Source of the DNA: Streptomyces broussonetiae
GTDB lineage: Bacteria > Actinomycetota > Actinomycetes > Streptomycetales > Streptomycetaceae
Direction: 5' to 3'
Length of the DNA stretch: 64,000 bases
Assembly: GCF_009796285.1 (NCBI RefSeq)
Contig: NZ_CP047020.1
Coordinates: 4,402,001-4,466,000, forward strand
Part shown: piece after piece, positions 25,838 through 33,660 of the stretch
How the letters are laid out: each line of letters opens with the position of its first letter
Position numbering within the stretch: position 1 is the stretch's first letter
The notes under the pieces: model-generated
What the model saw: only the letters and a program-made list of their open reading frames with translations
Databases searched by the model: none
Told to the model about the DNA's origin: nothing
Position numbers and translations under genes: made by a program

Positions 25838-26050
25838 GCCGAAGCCCACCTGTGCGTCCACCCTGAATCGTCGGCGGCCACCGACACCTCGCACGTCGTC
25901 TCCGCAAACCCGGCCGCCGCCGCGGCCGGCCTCGGCGACGAGGTCGACCACCTCCACTGCTGGGACCAGGGCCACGGCGCCAACGACGACCCGGGCGACT
26001 CCATCACCTGGATCGACAAGGCCACCGGGCACCACCCCAAGAAGCGGTAG
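25838..26050 (+). pseudogene. 3' remnant of a truncated gene (possible SH3b-like C-terminus)
   Basis: From GCC 25838 to TAG 26048-26050 the plus strand reads about 70 codons with almost all third bases G or C, clearly coding. The product ends VDHLHCWDQGHGANDDPGDS followed by ITWIDKATGHHPKKR. Upstream of 25838 the codon bias vanishes and the operator/promoter of the DoxX operon begins, so no normal start or signal region is left. The ending loosely resembles secreted SH3-like proteins of Streptomyces, from memory only. I read it as a 5'-truncated remnant; a short functional gene from ATG 25802 is less likely. Confidence 0.4.
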
Positions 26051-26190
26051 CGCGCCACAACACCACGCGCCCCCCTTGGCGATTACGTCTTCACCGGTTG
26101 CACCCCTTTCCCGTACACCCGTGATCAATCCGCAACCAATTCCGGTCTTGACCGAGACCCATCAAGCGGACGGGTGGTTACGCTCCGGGC

Positions 26191-27378
26191 ATGGACCACT
26201 CACGTTCCGCTTCCACCCAGCCCTCCTCCGCCCCCGACGGCCGCCCGGTCTACGTCATCGGCGCGGGCCCGGGCGGCCTTGCCGCCGCGTACGCGCTGCG
26301 GGCCCGGGGCATACGGGCCGTGGTCCTGGAGAAGACCGACGGGGTGGGCGCGTCCTGGCGGGGCCACTACGACCGCCTCCGGCTGCACACCACCCGGCGG
26401 CTGTCCGGCCTGCCCGGCCTCAAGATCCCCCGAAAGTACGGGCGTTGGGTGGCCCGGGACGACGTGGTGCGATACCTGGAGAAGTACGCCGAGCACCACG
26501 AGCTGGAGATCGTCACCGGGGTGGAGGTCTTCCGCGTCGAGCGGAGCGGGGACGGCACCGGCTGGCTGCTGCACGCCTCCGGCGGGCGCGAGCTGACCGG
26601 CAGCGCGGTGGTCGTCGCCACCGGCTACAACCACACCCCGCGCCTGCCCGGCTGGCCGGGCGGCGAGGGCTACACCGGGGAGTTGCTGCACTCGGGCGAC
26701 TACCGCGAGGCGGGGCCGTACACGGGCCGGGACGTACTGGTCGTCGGGATCGGCAACACCGGCGCGGAGATCGCCGTGGACCTGGTCGAGGGGGGCGCCG
26801 CGCGGGTGCGGCTGGCCGTGCGGACCGCCCCGCACATCCTGCGCCGCTCGACGCTCGGCTGGGCGGCCCAGTACACGGGCGTGCTGGTACGGCGGCTGCC
26901 GGTGGGCCTCGTGGACCGGCTGGCCGGACCGCTGGCGAAGGCGAGCGTGCCGGACCTCGCGGCGCATGGGCTGCCGCGTCCGGACACCGGCCTGTACAGC
27001 AGGGTGAAGCAGGGGGCGATCCCGGTGCAGGACGTCGGCCTGGTCGACGCCGTGCGCGGGGGCCGGGTGGAGATCGTGGCCGCCGTCGAGGCGTTCGAGG
27101 GCGGCAAGGTGGTCCTCGCCGACGGCACCCGGATCTCGCCGGACGCCGTGATCGCGGCGACGGGATACAGCCCGGCACTGGAGAGCCTGGTCGGGCATCT
27201 CGACGTCCTCGACGGGCGCGGCAGGCCCCTCGTGCACGGCGGCCGGGCGCCCGCCCCGGCGCCCGGCCTGTACTTCACGGGGTTCACCAATCCGATCAGC
27301 GGGATGTTCCGGGAGATGGCGCTCGACGCAGGAAGGATCGCGCGGGCGGTCGCCGGGCAGCTGCGCCCCCAGCAGTGA
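26191..27378 (+). CDS. FAD-dependent monooxygenase (flavin-containing monooxygenase/YUC-like)
   Basis: A 395-residue flavoprotein. It has FAD-binding GAGPGGLAAAYALR (about 25-38), the GASWRGHYDRLRLHTTR segment, VVATGYNHTPRLPGWPG in place of the FMO fingerprint, a second NADPH-binding VVGIGNTGAEIAVDLVEGGA, and AATGYSPALESLVG near the C-terminus. Class B flavin monooxygenases oxygenate soft nucleophiles or ketones (Baeyer-Villiger type). It stands alone in orientation between the truncated remnant and the operator F promoter. No operator is seen directly upstream, so membership of the regulon is uncertain. Confidence 0.88.
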   Translation: MDHSRSASTQPSSAPDGRPVYVIGAGPGGLAAAYALRARGIRAVVLEKTDGVGASWRGHYDRLRLHTTRRLSGLPGLKIPRKYGRWVARDDVVRYLEKYAEHHELEIVTGVEVFRVERSGDGTGWLLHASGGRELTGSAVVVATGYNHTPRLPGWPGGEGYTGELLHSGDYREAGPYTGRDVLVVGIGNTGAEIAVDLVEGGAARVRLAVRTAPHILRRSTLGWAAQYTGVLVRRLPVGLVDRLAGPLAKASVPDLAAHGLPRPDTGLYSRVKQGAIPVQDVGLVDAVRGGRVEIVAAVEAFEGGKVVLADGTRISPDAVIAATGYSPALESLVGHLDVLDGRGRPLVHGGRAPAPAPGLYFTGFTNPISGMFREMALDAGRIARAVAGQLRPQQ

Positions 27379-27422
27379 CGTGCCGCCGCACCCAGCGGTA
27401 ACTTTGCGCGTCCGAGCAGTTC

Positions 27423-27461
27423 CTGACATTGCGTCAGTTCAGTAATCTGACACTGCGTCAG
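27423..27461. promoter_or_regulatory. Paired palindromic operators (sites F1, F2)
   Basis: F1 is CTGACATTGCGTCAG (27423-27437) and F2 is CTGACACTGCGTCAG (27447-27461). They share 13 of 15 bases, differ from the consensus core by the same single base, and have centres 24 bp apart. F2 is 37 bp upstream of the ligase start at 27498. Confidence 0.7.
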
Positions 27462-27497
27462 TTTTACTTGTGCTGTCTCACAGGAGCGGGCGGACCG

Positions 27498-29720
27498 ATG
27501 CTTGGATCAACCCACGGCACCCTCACCACCGACTCCCGCCGGGCCCGGGTCATCGCCTGCGGCGAGCAGCGGCCCGGGCCCGCCGTCCACGACCGGGTCG
27601 ACGACCTCGACGTCGGCGGGCGCCCGCTGTACGCGGACGTACCGGACCTCACCCGTTTCTTCCGGCCCGAGTCCGTCGCCGTGATCGGCGCCTCGGACGC
27701 CGAAGGACGGCCCAACACCGGGATCACCCGCCAACTGCTGGCCTGGGCCGAGCGGGTCGGGGCACGGGTGCTCCCGGTCCACCCGACCCGTCCGTCCGTC
27801 TTCGGCATCCCCTGCGCCGCCTCCGTCGCCGAACTGCCGACCGGCCAGGTCGACCTGGCCGTCCTGCTGGTCGCCGACCCGCTGCCGGTGATCGAGGAAC
27901 TGTCCGACGCCAAGGTGAAGTTCGCGGTCGCCTTCGCCTCCGGATTCGCCGAGACCGGCGAGGCGGGCGCCGAGGCCCAGGAGCGGCTCGCGCAGGCCGT
28001 ACACCGCTCGGGCCTGCGCCTGCTGGGCCCGAACACCAACCTGAACGCCTTCGAGCACTTCCGGGACGACCTGACGGGCCCGGCCATCGCGCTGATCACC
28101 CAGTCCGGCCACCAGGGCCGCCCGGTGTTCTCGCTCCAGCAGCTGGGCATCCGCCTCTCGCACTGGGCGCCCACCGGCAACGAGGCCGACCTGGAGAGCG
28201 CCGACTTCATCTCCTACTTCGCCGAACAGCCCGAGGTCGGCGCCATAGCCGCCTACGTGGAGGGCATCAAGGACGGCCGCGCCTTTCTGCTCGCCGCCGA
28301 CCGCGCCGCCCGCCGCAGGGTACCGGTGGTCGCGGTGAAGGTGGGTCGCACCGAGGCCGGTGCGCGTACGGCCGCCTCGCACACCGGCAAGCTCACCGGC
28401 GCCGACGACGTGGTGGACGCGGCGATGCGCCAGTACGGGATCGTCCGCGTCGACGCACTGGACGAACTCCAGGACACCGCCGCCCTGTTGGCACGGGCCC
28501 GGGCACCACTGGCGGACGGCGTGGCCGTCTACTCGATCTCCGGCGGCACGGGCGCGCACGTCGCCGACCTGGCCGCCGGGCTGGGCCTGCGGCTGCCGAG
28601 GCTGTCGGACGAGCGGCAGGCGGAGCTGCACCAGTGGATACCGGAGTACCTGAGCGTGGCCAACCCGGTGGACAACGGCGGGCACCCGGTGGGCGACCAG
28701 CGCGGCCGGAAGATCATCGACGCCCTCCTCGCGGACCCCGCCGTCGGCGTCCTGATCTGCCCGGTCACGGGCCCCTTCCCGCCCCTGAGCGACAAGCTCG
28801 TGGCGGACCTGGCAGCGGCGGCCGAGGAGACGGACAAACTGATCTGCGTGGTGTGGGGCTCCCCGGTGGGCACGGAGCCCGCGTACCGCGAGGTGCTGCT
28901 CGGCTCGTCCCGGGTGGCCACGTTCCGCACGGTGGGAAACTGCCTGACGGCCGTCCGCGCCTGGCTGGACCACCATGCGTTCGTGGACGGCTACCGCTCC
29001 CCCTTCGACGAGGCTCCGCGCACCCCCTCCCCCTCCTTCCGCAAGGCGGAGGCCCTGATGAGCCCGGGCCGGCAGCTCAGCGAACACGCGGCCAAGCAGC
29101 TCCTGCGCGCCTACGGCATCCGGGTCCCGCGCGAGCAGCTGGTGACCAGCGCGGCGGGGGCCGTCCGCGCCGCCGCCCAGATCGGCTACCCGGTGGTGAT
29201 GAAGGCGTCCGGCGCGCAGATCGCCCACAAGACCGAACTGGGCCTGGTGAAGGTCGGCCTGACGTCGGCCAGCCAAGTCCGGGAGGCCTACCGTGAGTTG
29301 ACGGACATCGCGCGCTACGAGGGGGTCTCGCTGGACGGGATCCTGGTGTGCCAGATGGTCGAGCAGGGCGTGGAGATGGTCGTGGGGGTCACGCACGACG
29401 ACCTGTTCGGCCCGACCGTGACGGCGGGCCTCGGCGGGATCCTGGTCGAGGTGCTGCACGACGCGGCGGTCCGCGTCCCGCCGTTCGGCGAGGACCAGGC
29501 CCACGCCATGCTCGCGGAGCTGCGCGGCCGGGCCCTGCTGGACGGCGTCCGGGGGCGCCCGCCGGCCGACCTCGACGCCCTGGTCGAGGTGATCCTGCGG
29601 GTCCAGCGCATGGCGATGGAACTCGGCGACCGCATCGCCGAGCTGGACATCAACCCGCTGATGGTCCTGCCGAGGGGGCAGGGCGCGGTGGCGCTGGACG
29701 CCCTGGTGGTGTGCCGATGA
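27498..29720 (+). CDS. NDP-forming type acyl-CoA synthetase (CoA-binding plus ATP-grasp domains)
   Basis: A 740-residue protein with acetyl-CoA synthetase (ADP-forming) architecture: a CoA-binding domain (FFRPESVAVIGASDAEGRPN, about 45-64), a succinyl-CoA-ligase-like flavodoxin domain with catalytic-His region AASHTGKLTGADDVVDAAMR, and a C-terminal ATP-grasp (GYPVVMKASGAQIAHKTELG and ELDINPLMVLP). Members form acyl-CoA from free acids and ATP. ATG 27498 follows CAGGAG by 11 nt. The gene overlaps the next crotonase gene by 4 bp (ATGA). It is the second or third distinct way of making CoA thioesters in this regulon. Confidence 0.89.
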   Translation: MLGSTHGTLTTDSRRARVIACGEQRPGPAVHDRVDDLDVGGRPLYADVPDLTRFFRPESVAVIGASDAEGRPNTGITRQLLAWAERVGARVLPVHPTRPSVFGIPCAASVAELPTGQVDLAVLLVADPLPVIEELSDAKVKFAVAFASGFAETGEAGAEAQERLAQAVHRSGLRLLGPNTNLNAFEHFRDDLTGPAIALITQSGHQGRPVFSLQQLGIRLSHWAPTGNEADLESADFISYFAEQPEVGAIAAYVEGIKDGRAFLLAADRAARRRVPVVAVKVGRTEAGARTAASHTGKLTGADDVVDAAMRQYGIVRVDALDELQDTAALLARARAPLADGVAVYSISGGTGAHVADLAAGLGLRLPRLSDERQAELHQWIPEYLSVANPVDNGGHPVGDQRGRKIIDALLADPAVGVLICPVTGPFPPLSDKLVADLAAAAEETDKLICVVWGSPVGTEPAYREVLLGSSRVATFRTVGNCLTAVRAWLDHHAFVDGYRSPFDEAPRTPSPSFRKAEALMSPGRQLSEHAAKQLLRAYGIRVPREQLVTSAAGAVRAAAQIGYPVVMKASGAQIAHKTELGLVKVGLTSASQVREAYRELTDIARYEGVSLDGILVCQMVEQGVEMVVGVTHDDLFGPTVTAGLGGILVEVLHDAAVRVPPFGEDQAHAMLAELRGRALLDGVRGRPPADLDALVEVILRVQRMAMELGDRIAELDINPLMVLPRGQGAVALDALVVCR

Positions 29721-30505
29721 CGGACATCGGGATCGACCACGAGGTCAGGGACCACGTCGCGTACGTGACCCTGTCCCGCCCGGAGTCCCTGAACGCCCTC
29801 ACTCCGCCCCTGCGGGACCGGCTGACCGAGCTGTTCACGGCGGCCTCGGCGGATCCGGGGATCCGGGCCCTGGTCCTGACCGGCACCGGCCGTGGCTTCT
29901 GCGCGGGGGCGGACCTGCGGGGTACGGGCACCGTGGAGCGGCTGCCCGGGGACGTGGCGCGAGTGCTGCGCCTGGGCGCCCAGCGCCTGATCGCGGCCGT
30001 GCTGGACTGCGAGAAGCCGGTGATCGCCGCCGTGAACGGCACGGCGGCGGGCCTGGGCGCACACCTGGCCCTGGCCTGCGACCTGGTCCTGGCCGCCGAG
30101 TCGGCGCGCTTCATCGAGGTGTTCGTACGCCGGGGGCTGGTACCGGACGCCGGCGGCGCCTACCTGCTGCCCCGCCTCCTCGGCCCGCAGCGGGCGAAGG
30201 AGCTGATGTTCTTCGGGGACGCGCTGCCGGCGGCGGACGCGGAACGGCTGGGCCTGGTCAACAGGGTCGTGCCCGACGACGACCTGCAGAAGACGGCCCA
30301 CGCCTGGGCCACCCGCCTGGCCACCGGTCCCACCAGGGCGCTCGCGCTGACCAAGCACCTGGTGAACACCTCCCTGGAGGCGGACCGCGCGACCGCCTTC
30401 GCTGCGGAGGCCTGGGCCCAGGAGATCAACATGACGACCCAGGACGCCCAGGAGGGGCTGCGGGCGTTCACGGAGCGCAGGGCGGCTCAGTTCCGGGGGC
30501 GGTGA
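29717..30505 (+). CDS. Enoyl-CoA hydratase/isomerase family protein
   Basis: A 262-residue crotonase with VAYVTLSRPESLNALTPPLR, oxyanion segments GRGFCAGADLRG and VNGTAAGLGAHLALACDLVLA, and GLVPDAGGAYLLPRLLG. The first catalytic Glu is replaced (GLGAHLAL) while the Asp in VPDAGG is present, as in PaaG-like isomerases and hydratases of aromatic or alicyclic pathways. It is translationally coupled to the upstream CoA synthetase gene by an ATGA overlap. Confidence 0.9.
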   Translation: MTDIGIDHEVRDHVAYVTLSRPESLNALTPPLRDRLTELFTAASADPGIRALVLTGTGRGFCAGADLRGTGTVERLPGDVARVLRLGAQRLIAAVLDCEKPVIAAVNGTAAGLGAHLALACDLVLAAESARFIEVFVRRGLVPDAGGAYLLPRLLGPQRAKELMFFGDALPAADAERLGLVNRVVPDDDLQKTAHAWATRLATGPTRALALTKHLVNTSLEADRATAFAAEAWAQEINMTTQDAQEGLRAFTERRAAQFRGR

Positions 30506-30538
30506 GGGCCGCGCCGGGTGTCGTCACCGGGCTTCACA

Positions 30539-30555
30539 TCTGACGTACCGTCAGC
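30539..30555. promoter_or_regulatory. Palindromic operator (site G)
   Basis: TCTGACGTACCGTCAGC has a perfect core. It lies 16 bp upstream of the flavin reductase ATG at 30571 and after the crotonase stop, giving the flavin reductase its own promoter. Confidence 0.75.
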
Positions 30556-30570
30556 TTCAATGGAGAGGTG

Positions 30571-31173
30571 ATGGGACACGCAGGAGCGGCGGCCGCCGCC
30601 GTCCGGTATCTGGGGCCGAGGGCCGTGGAGCCGTTGCCGCGGCCGGAATTGCGGTGCGTCCGGGAGGACGAGCGGGCTCCGGTGGAGCCGGGCGAGTTCC
30701 GGCGGGTGCTGGGCCACTTCGCGACCGGGGTCGCGGTCATCACCGCCCCGGGCGCCCAGGGCGAGGCGGGGCCCGCCGGCTTCGCCTGCCAGTCCTTCTC
30801 GTCCCTCTCCCTCGAACCGCCCCTGGTCTGCTTCCTGGTGGGCCGTACGTCGACCACCTGGCCGCGCATCGCCCGGGCCGGCGCCTTCTGCGTCAACGTG
30901 CTCGGCGCCGGCCAGGGCGAGCTGTGCCGGGCCTTCGCGGTGAGCGGCGCCGACAAGTTCGCGGGGGTGGCGTACGACGCGGCGCCCGTGTCCGGCTCGC
31001 CCCGCCTGACCGGTGCGGCCGCCTGGATCGACTGCACGATCCAGGCCGTGCACACCGGCGGCGACCACCTCATCGTCGTGGGCCGGGTGGACGCCCTGGG
31101 TACGGACGGGGACGGCGATCCGCTGCTGTTCCACCGGGGACGGTTCGCCCGGCTCGGCCCCGGCCCTTCCTGA
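30571..31173 (+). CDS. Flavin reductase family protein (HsaB-like)
   Basis: A 200-residue FMN-binding split-barrel protein with FRRVLGHFATGVAVITA, GFACQSFSSLSLEPPLVCFL and an LFHRGRFARLG ending, typical of small flavin reductases that feed FMNH2/FADH2 to two-component monooxygenases. HsaB plays this role in actinobacterial steroid degradation. About 40 N-terminal residues precede the domain. ATG 30571 is chosen over GTG 30568 because GGAGAGG (30562-30568) is then 5 nt away. Likely clients are the luciferase-like oxidoreductase encoded at 893 or an enzyme outside the window (inferred). Confidence 0.88.
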   Translation: MGHAGAAAAAVRYLGPRAVEPLPRPELRCVREDERAPVEPGEFRRVLGHFATGVAVITAPGAQGEAGPAGFACQSFSSLSLEPPLVCFLVGRTSTTWPRIARAGAFCVNVLGAGQGELCRAFAVSGADKFAGVAYDAAPVSGSPRLTGAAAWIDCTIQAVHTGGDHLIVVGRVDALGTDGDGDPLLFHRGRFARLGPGPS

Positions 31174-31202
31174 CCCTCACCCGGGCGCCGCCGGGGTGAG
31201 GG
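31174..31202. terminator. Hairpin between flavin reductase and MFS genes
   Basis: CCCTCACCC (31174-31182) pairs with GGGTGAGGG (31194-31202) around an 11-base GC-rich loop. It sits between convergent genes. Confidence 0.6.
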
Positions 31203-31214
31203 CCCGGCATGCGT

Positions 31215-32522
31215 TCACGCCAGTGCGGGCCGCACCACGGCCGGGGCCCTGCGGATCATCAGGGACATCAGGGCCGCTGCCGCGCACAGGGAGCCGGAGG
31301 CGTACCAGACCAGGTCGTAGGAGCCGAAGACGTCGCGGGCGAGGCCACCGAGGTAGGCGACCAGGGCCGCGCCGATCTGGTGGGAGGCGAGCACCCAGCC
31401 GAAGACGATCGCGCTGTCCTCCCCGAACTGCTCCCGGCACAGGGCCAGGGTGGGCGGGACGGTGGCCACCCAGTCCAGGCCGTAGAAGACGATGAAGAAG
31501 AGCATCGGCGGGTGGACGGCGGGGCCGAGCAGCATCGGCAGGAAGAGCAGGGACAGACCGCGCAGGGCGTAGTACACCGCGAGCAGGCGGCGCGGTTCGA
31601 AGCGGTCGGTGAACCAGCCGGAGGCGATCGTGCCGGCCACGTCGAACACGCCGATGACCGCGAGCAGCGAGGCCGCCGTGGTGACCGGCATGCCGTGGTC
31701 GTGCTCGGCGGGCACGAAGTGGGTCTGGACCAGGCCGTTGGTGGAGGCGCCGCAGATCGCGAAGGTGCCGGCGAGCAGCCAGAACGTGCCGGTGCGGACC
31801 GCGGTGGACAGCACGGCGAGGGTGCGGCGGGCGGCACCGGTGACCGGCGGCGGCTTGGGGACGAACTCCCCTGCGCCGTACGGCTTCACGCCGATGTCGG
31901 CCGGATGGTCCCGGAGCAGGATCCAGACGAAGGGGACCACCGCGAGGGCGGCCAGGGCGACCGTCACGGCGGCCGGGCGCCAGCTGTGGTGCTCGACGAT
32001 CCAGGACAGCACCGGCAGGAAGATCAGCTGGCCGGAGGCGGACGCGGCGGTCAGGATGCCGCTGACCAGGCCGCGCCGCTCGGTGAACCAGCGGTTGGTG
32101 ACCGTCGCGGCGAAGGCGAGCGCCATCGAGCCGGAGCCGAGGCCCACCAGCAGACCCCAGCACAGCCACAGCTGCCAGGCCGCCGTCATCCACACGGTCA
32201 GGCCCGAACCGACCGCGATCACGGTCAGCGCGACGGCGACCACCCGGCGAATGCCGAACCGGTCCATCAGCGCGGCCGCGAAGGGGGCGGTGAGGCCGTA
32301 GAGCGCGAGGTTGATGGAGACGGCCGCGCCGATCGTGCCGCGCGACCAGCCGAACTCCTGGTGCAGCGGGTCGATGAGCAGTCCCGGCAGGGAGCGGAAG
32401 GCGGCCGCGCCGATGATCGTGACGAAGGTGACGGCGGCGACGAACCAGGCGCGGTGCACACGGTGGCGCCGTGCGGGCGGAGCGGCCTGGGCGGGGGCTG
32501 CGGCTGGGCTTGTCTGAGTCAC
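31215..32522 (-). CDS. MFS transporter (OFA/monocarboxylate-porter-like)
   Basis: A 435-residue protein with 12 predicted membrane helices. MFS landmarks are FGWSRGTIGAAVSINLALYG, the loop 2-3 motif AALMDRFGIRRVVAV and the helix 7-12 half with TDRFEPRRLLAVYYALRG. The DHPADIGVKPYG loop is typical of monocarboxylate/oxalate-formate family carriers. It may import the acid broken down by the surrounding regulon, but no operator copy lies near its start at 32522. Divergent from the GlxA-type regulator gene at 32594 (71 bp apart), which may control it. Confidence 0.88.
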   Translation of the reverse strand: MTQTSPAAAPAQAAPPARRHRVHRAWFVAAVTFVTIIGAAAFRSLPGLLIDPLHQEFGWSRGTIGAAVSINLALYGLTAPFAAALMDRFGIRRVVAVALTVIAVGSGLTVWMTAAWQLWLCWGLLVGLGSGSMALAFAATVTNRWFTERRGLVSGILTAASASGQLIFLPVLSWIVEHHSWRPAAVTVALAALAVVPFVWILLRDHPADIGVKPYGAGEFVPKPPPVTGAARRTLAVLSTAVRTGTFWLLAGTFAICGASTNGLVQTHFVPAEHDHGMPVTTAASLLAVIGVFDVAGTIASGWFTDRFEPRRLLAVYYALRGLSLLFLPMLLGPAVHPPMLFFIVFYGLDWVATVPPTLALCREQFGEDSAIVFGWVLASHQIGAALVAYLGGLARDVFGSYDLVWYASGSLCAAAALMSLMIRRAPAVVRPALA

Positions 32523-32593
32523 GTCATCAAGCTTCCGTTCCCCGGCCTCGCACAGCGAGTGGCCCGAAGGACAGCATTCGCTAGGATCGGGCC

Positions 32594-33622
32594 ATGGCCG
32601 CTGTCGCTGAGCGATCCGAGGGTTTCCGTCCGCACCGGGTCGTCGTCCTCGCCCTGGACGGCCTCCTCCCCTTCGAGCTGGGCATCCCGCACCGCATCTT
32701 CGGCCGCCCCAAGGACGAGCGGGGGCGGCACCTGTACGAGGTCGTGACCTGCTCGGTAAGGCCGCCCGGGCCGGTCGAGACCGACGCCGACTTCACCGTG
32801 CACGTCCCGCACGGCCCGGAGGCGCTCGCCGAGGCCGACACGGTGATCGTCCCGGCGTCGTACGAACTCGGCCCGGTCTTCGAGGAGGGCCGGCTCACCG
32901 ACGACCTCGCCGCCGCCCTCGCCCTCATCCGCCCCGGCACCCGGCTCGCCTCCATCTGCACCGGCGTCTACGTCCTCGCCGCCGCCGGCTGCCTCGACGG
33001 CCGCCCGGCGACCACGCACTGGGCCGACGCCGAGCGCTTCCAGCGGATGTTCCCGCGGATCAAGGTGGACGCGGACGTGCTGTTCATCGACGACGGCGAC
33101 GTGCTGACCTCGGCCGGAGTGGCCGCCGGGATCGACCTGTGCCTGCACATCGTGCGCCGCGACTTCGGCACGGCGGTCGCCAACGACGTGGCCCGGCGCA
33201 CGGTCGTACCGCCGCACCGCGACGGCGGCCAGGCCCAGTACATCGAACGCCCCGTCCCCGACCCGCAGCTGGCGACCACGACCGCCGCCCGCACCTGGGC
33301 GCTCGGCCGCCTGCACGAGCCGATCCAGCTGCGCGACATGGCCGGGCAGGAGGCCATGTCGGTGCGCACCTTCACCCGCCGCTTCCGCGAGGAGGTCGGG
33401 ATCAGCCCCGGCCAGTGGCTCACCCAGCAGCGTGTCGAACGCGCCCGCCATCTGCTCGAGACCACCGACCTGTCCGTCGACCAGGTGTCCGGCGCGGCGG
33501 GCTTCGGCACGGCCCAGTCCATGCGCCGGCATCTCCAGCAGTGCCTGGGCGTGACACCGACGACGTACCGCCGCACCTTCCGCACGGCGGCGGACGGATC
33601 GGTCCGGGTCGGCAGGGCCTAG
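32594..33622 (+). CDS. GlxA-family transcriptional regulator (DJ-1/PfpI domain plus AraC HTH)
   Basis: A 342-residue regulator. The N-terminal DJ-1/PfpI domain (about 12-190) has the nucleophile elbow ASICTGVYVLAAAGCLDGRP. The C-terminal AraC HTH (about 230-325) has MAGQEAMSVRTFTRRFREEV and VSGAAGFGTAQSMRRHLQQC. GlxA-type proteins sense metabolites through the degenerate amidotransferase domain and usually activate nearby genes. The divergent MFS gene at 32522 is a likely target. Its TAG stop lies in the first unit of a 26-bp tandem duplication. Confidence 0.91.
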   Translation: MAAVAERSEGFRPHRVVVLALDGLLPFELGIPHRIFGRPKDERGRHLYEVVTCSVRPPGPVETDADFTVHVPHGPEALAEADTVIVPASYELGPVFEEGRLTDDLAAALALIRPGTRLASICTGVYVLAAAGCLDGRPATTHWADAERFQRMFPRIKVDADVLFIDDGDVLTSAGVAAGIDLCLHIVRRDFGTAVANDVARRTVVPPHRDGGQAQYIERPVPDPQLATTTAARTWALGRLHEPIQLRDMAGQEAMSVRTFTRRFREEVGISPGQWLTQQRVERARHLLETTDLSVDQVSGAAGFGTAQSMRRHLQQCLGVTPTTYRRTFRTAADGSVRVGRA

Positions 33623-33660
33623 CCGGGGCGTCGGGCGGCAGGGCCTAGCCGGGGCGTCGG
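33611..33660. repeat. 26-bp tandem duplication spanning two convergent stop codons
   Basis: Two identical 24-nt units (33611-33634 and 33637-33660, beginning GGCAGGGCCTAGCCGGGG) are separated by GC. The CTAG in unit 1 holds the TAG stop of the regulator gene, and the CTAG in unit 2 holds the reverse-strand stop of the MFS gene. Confidence 0.85.

Noticed and set aside
26191-27378. FAD monooxygenase as a member of the operator regulon
   Set aside because: No TCTGACG-type palindrome lies directly upstream; operator E faces the other way about 360 bp away.
31215-32522. MFS transporter as the uptake system of the regulon
   Set aside because: No operator near its start; the divergent GlxA-type regulator is the likelier controller.
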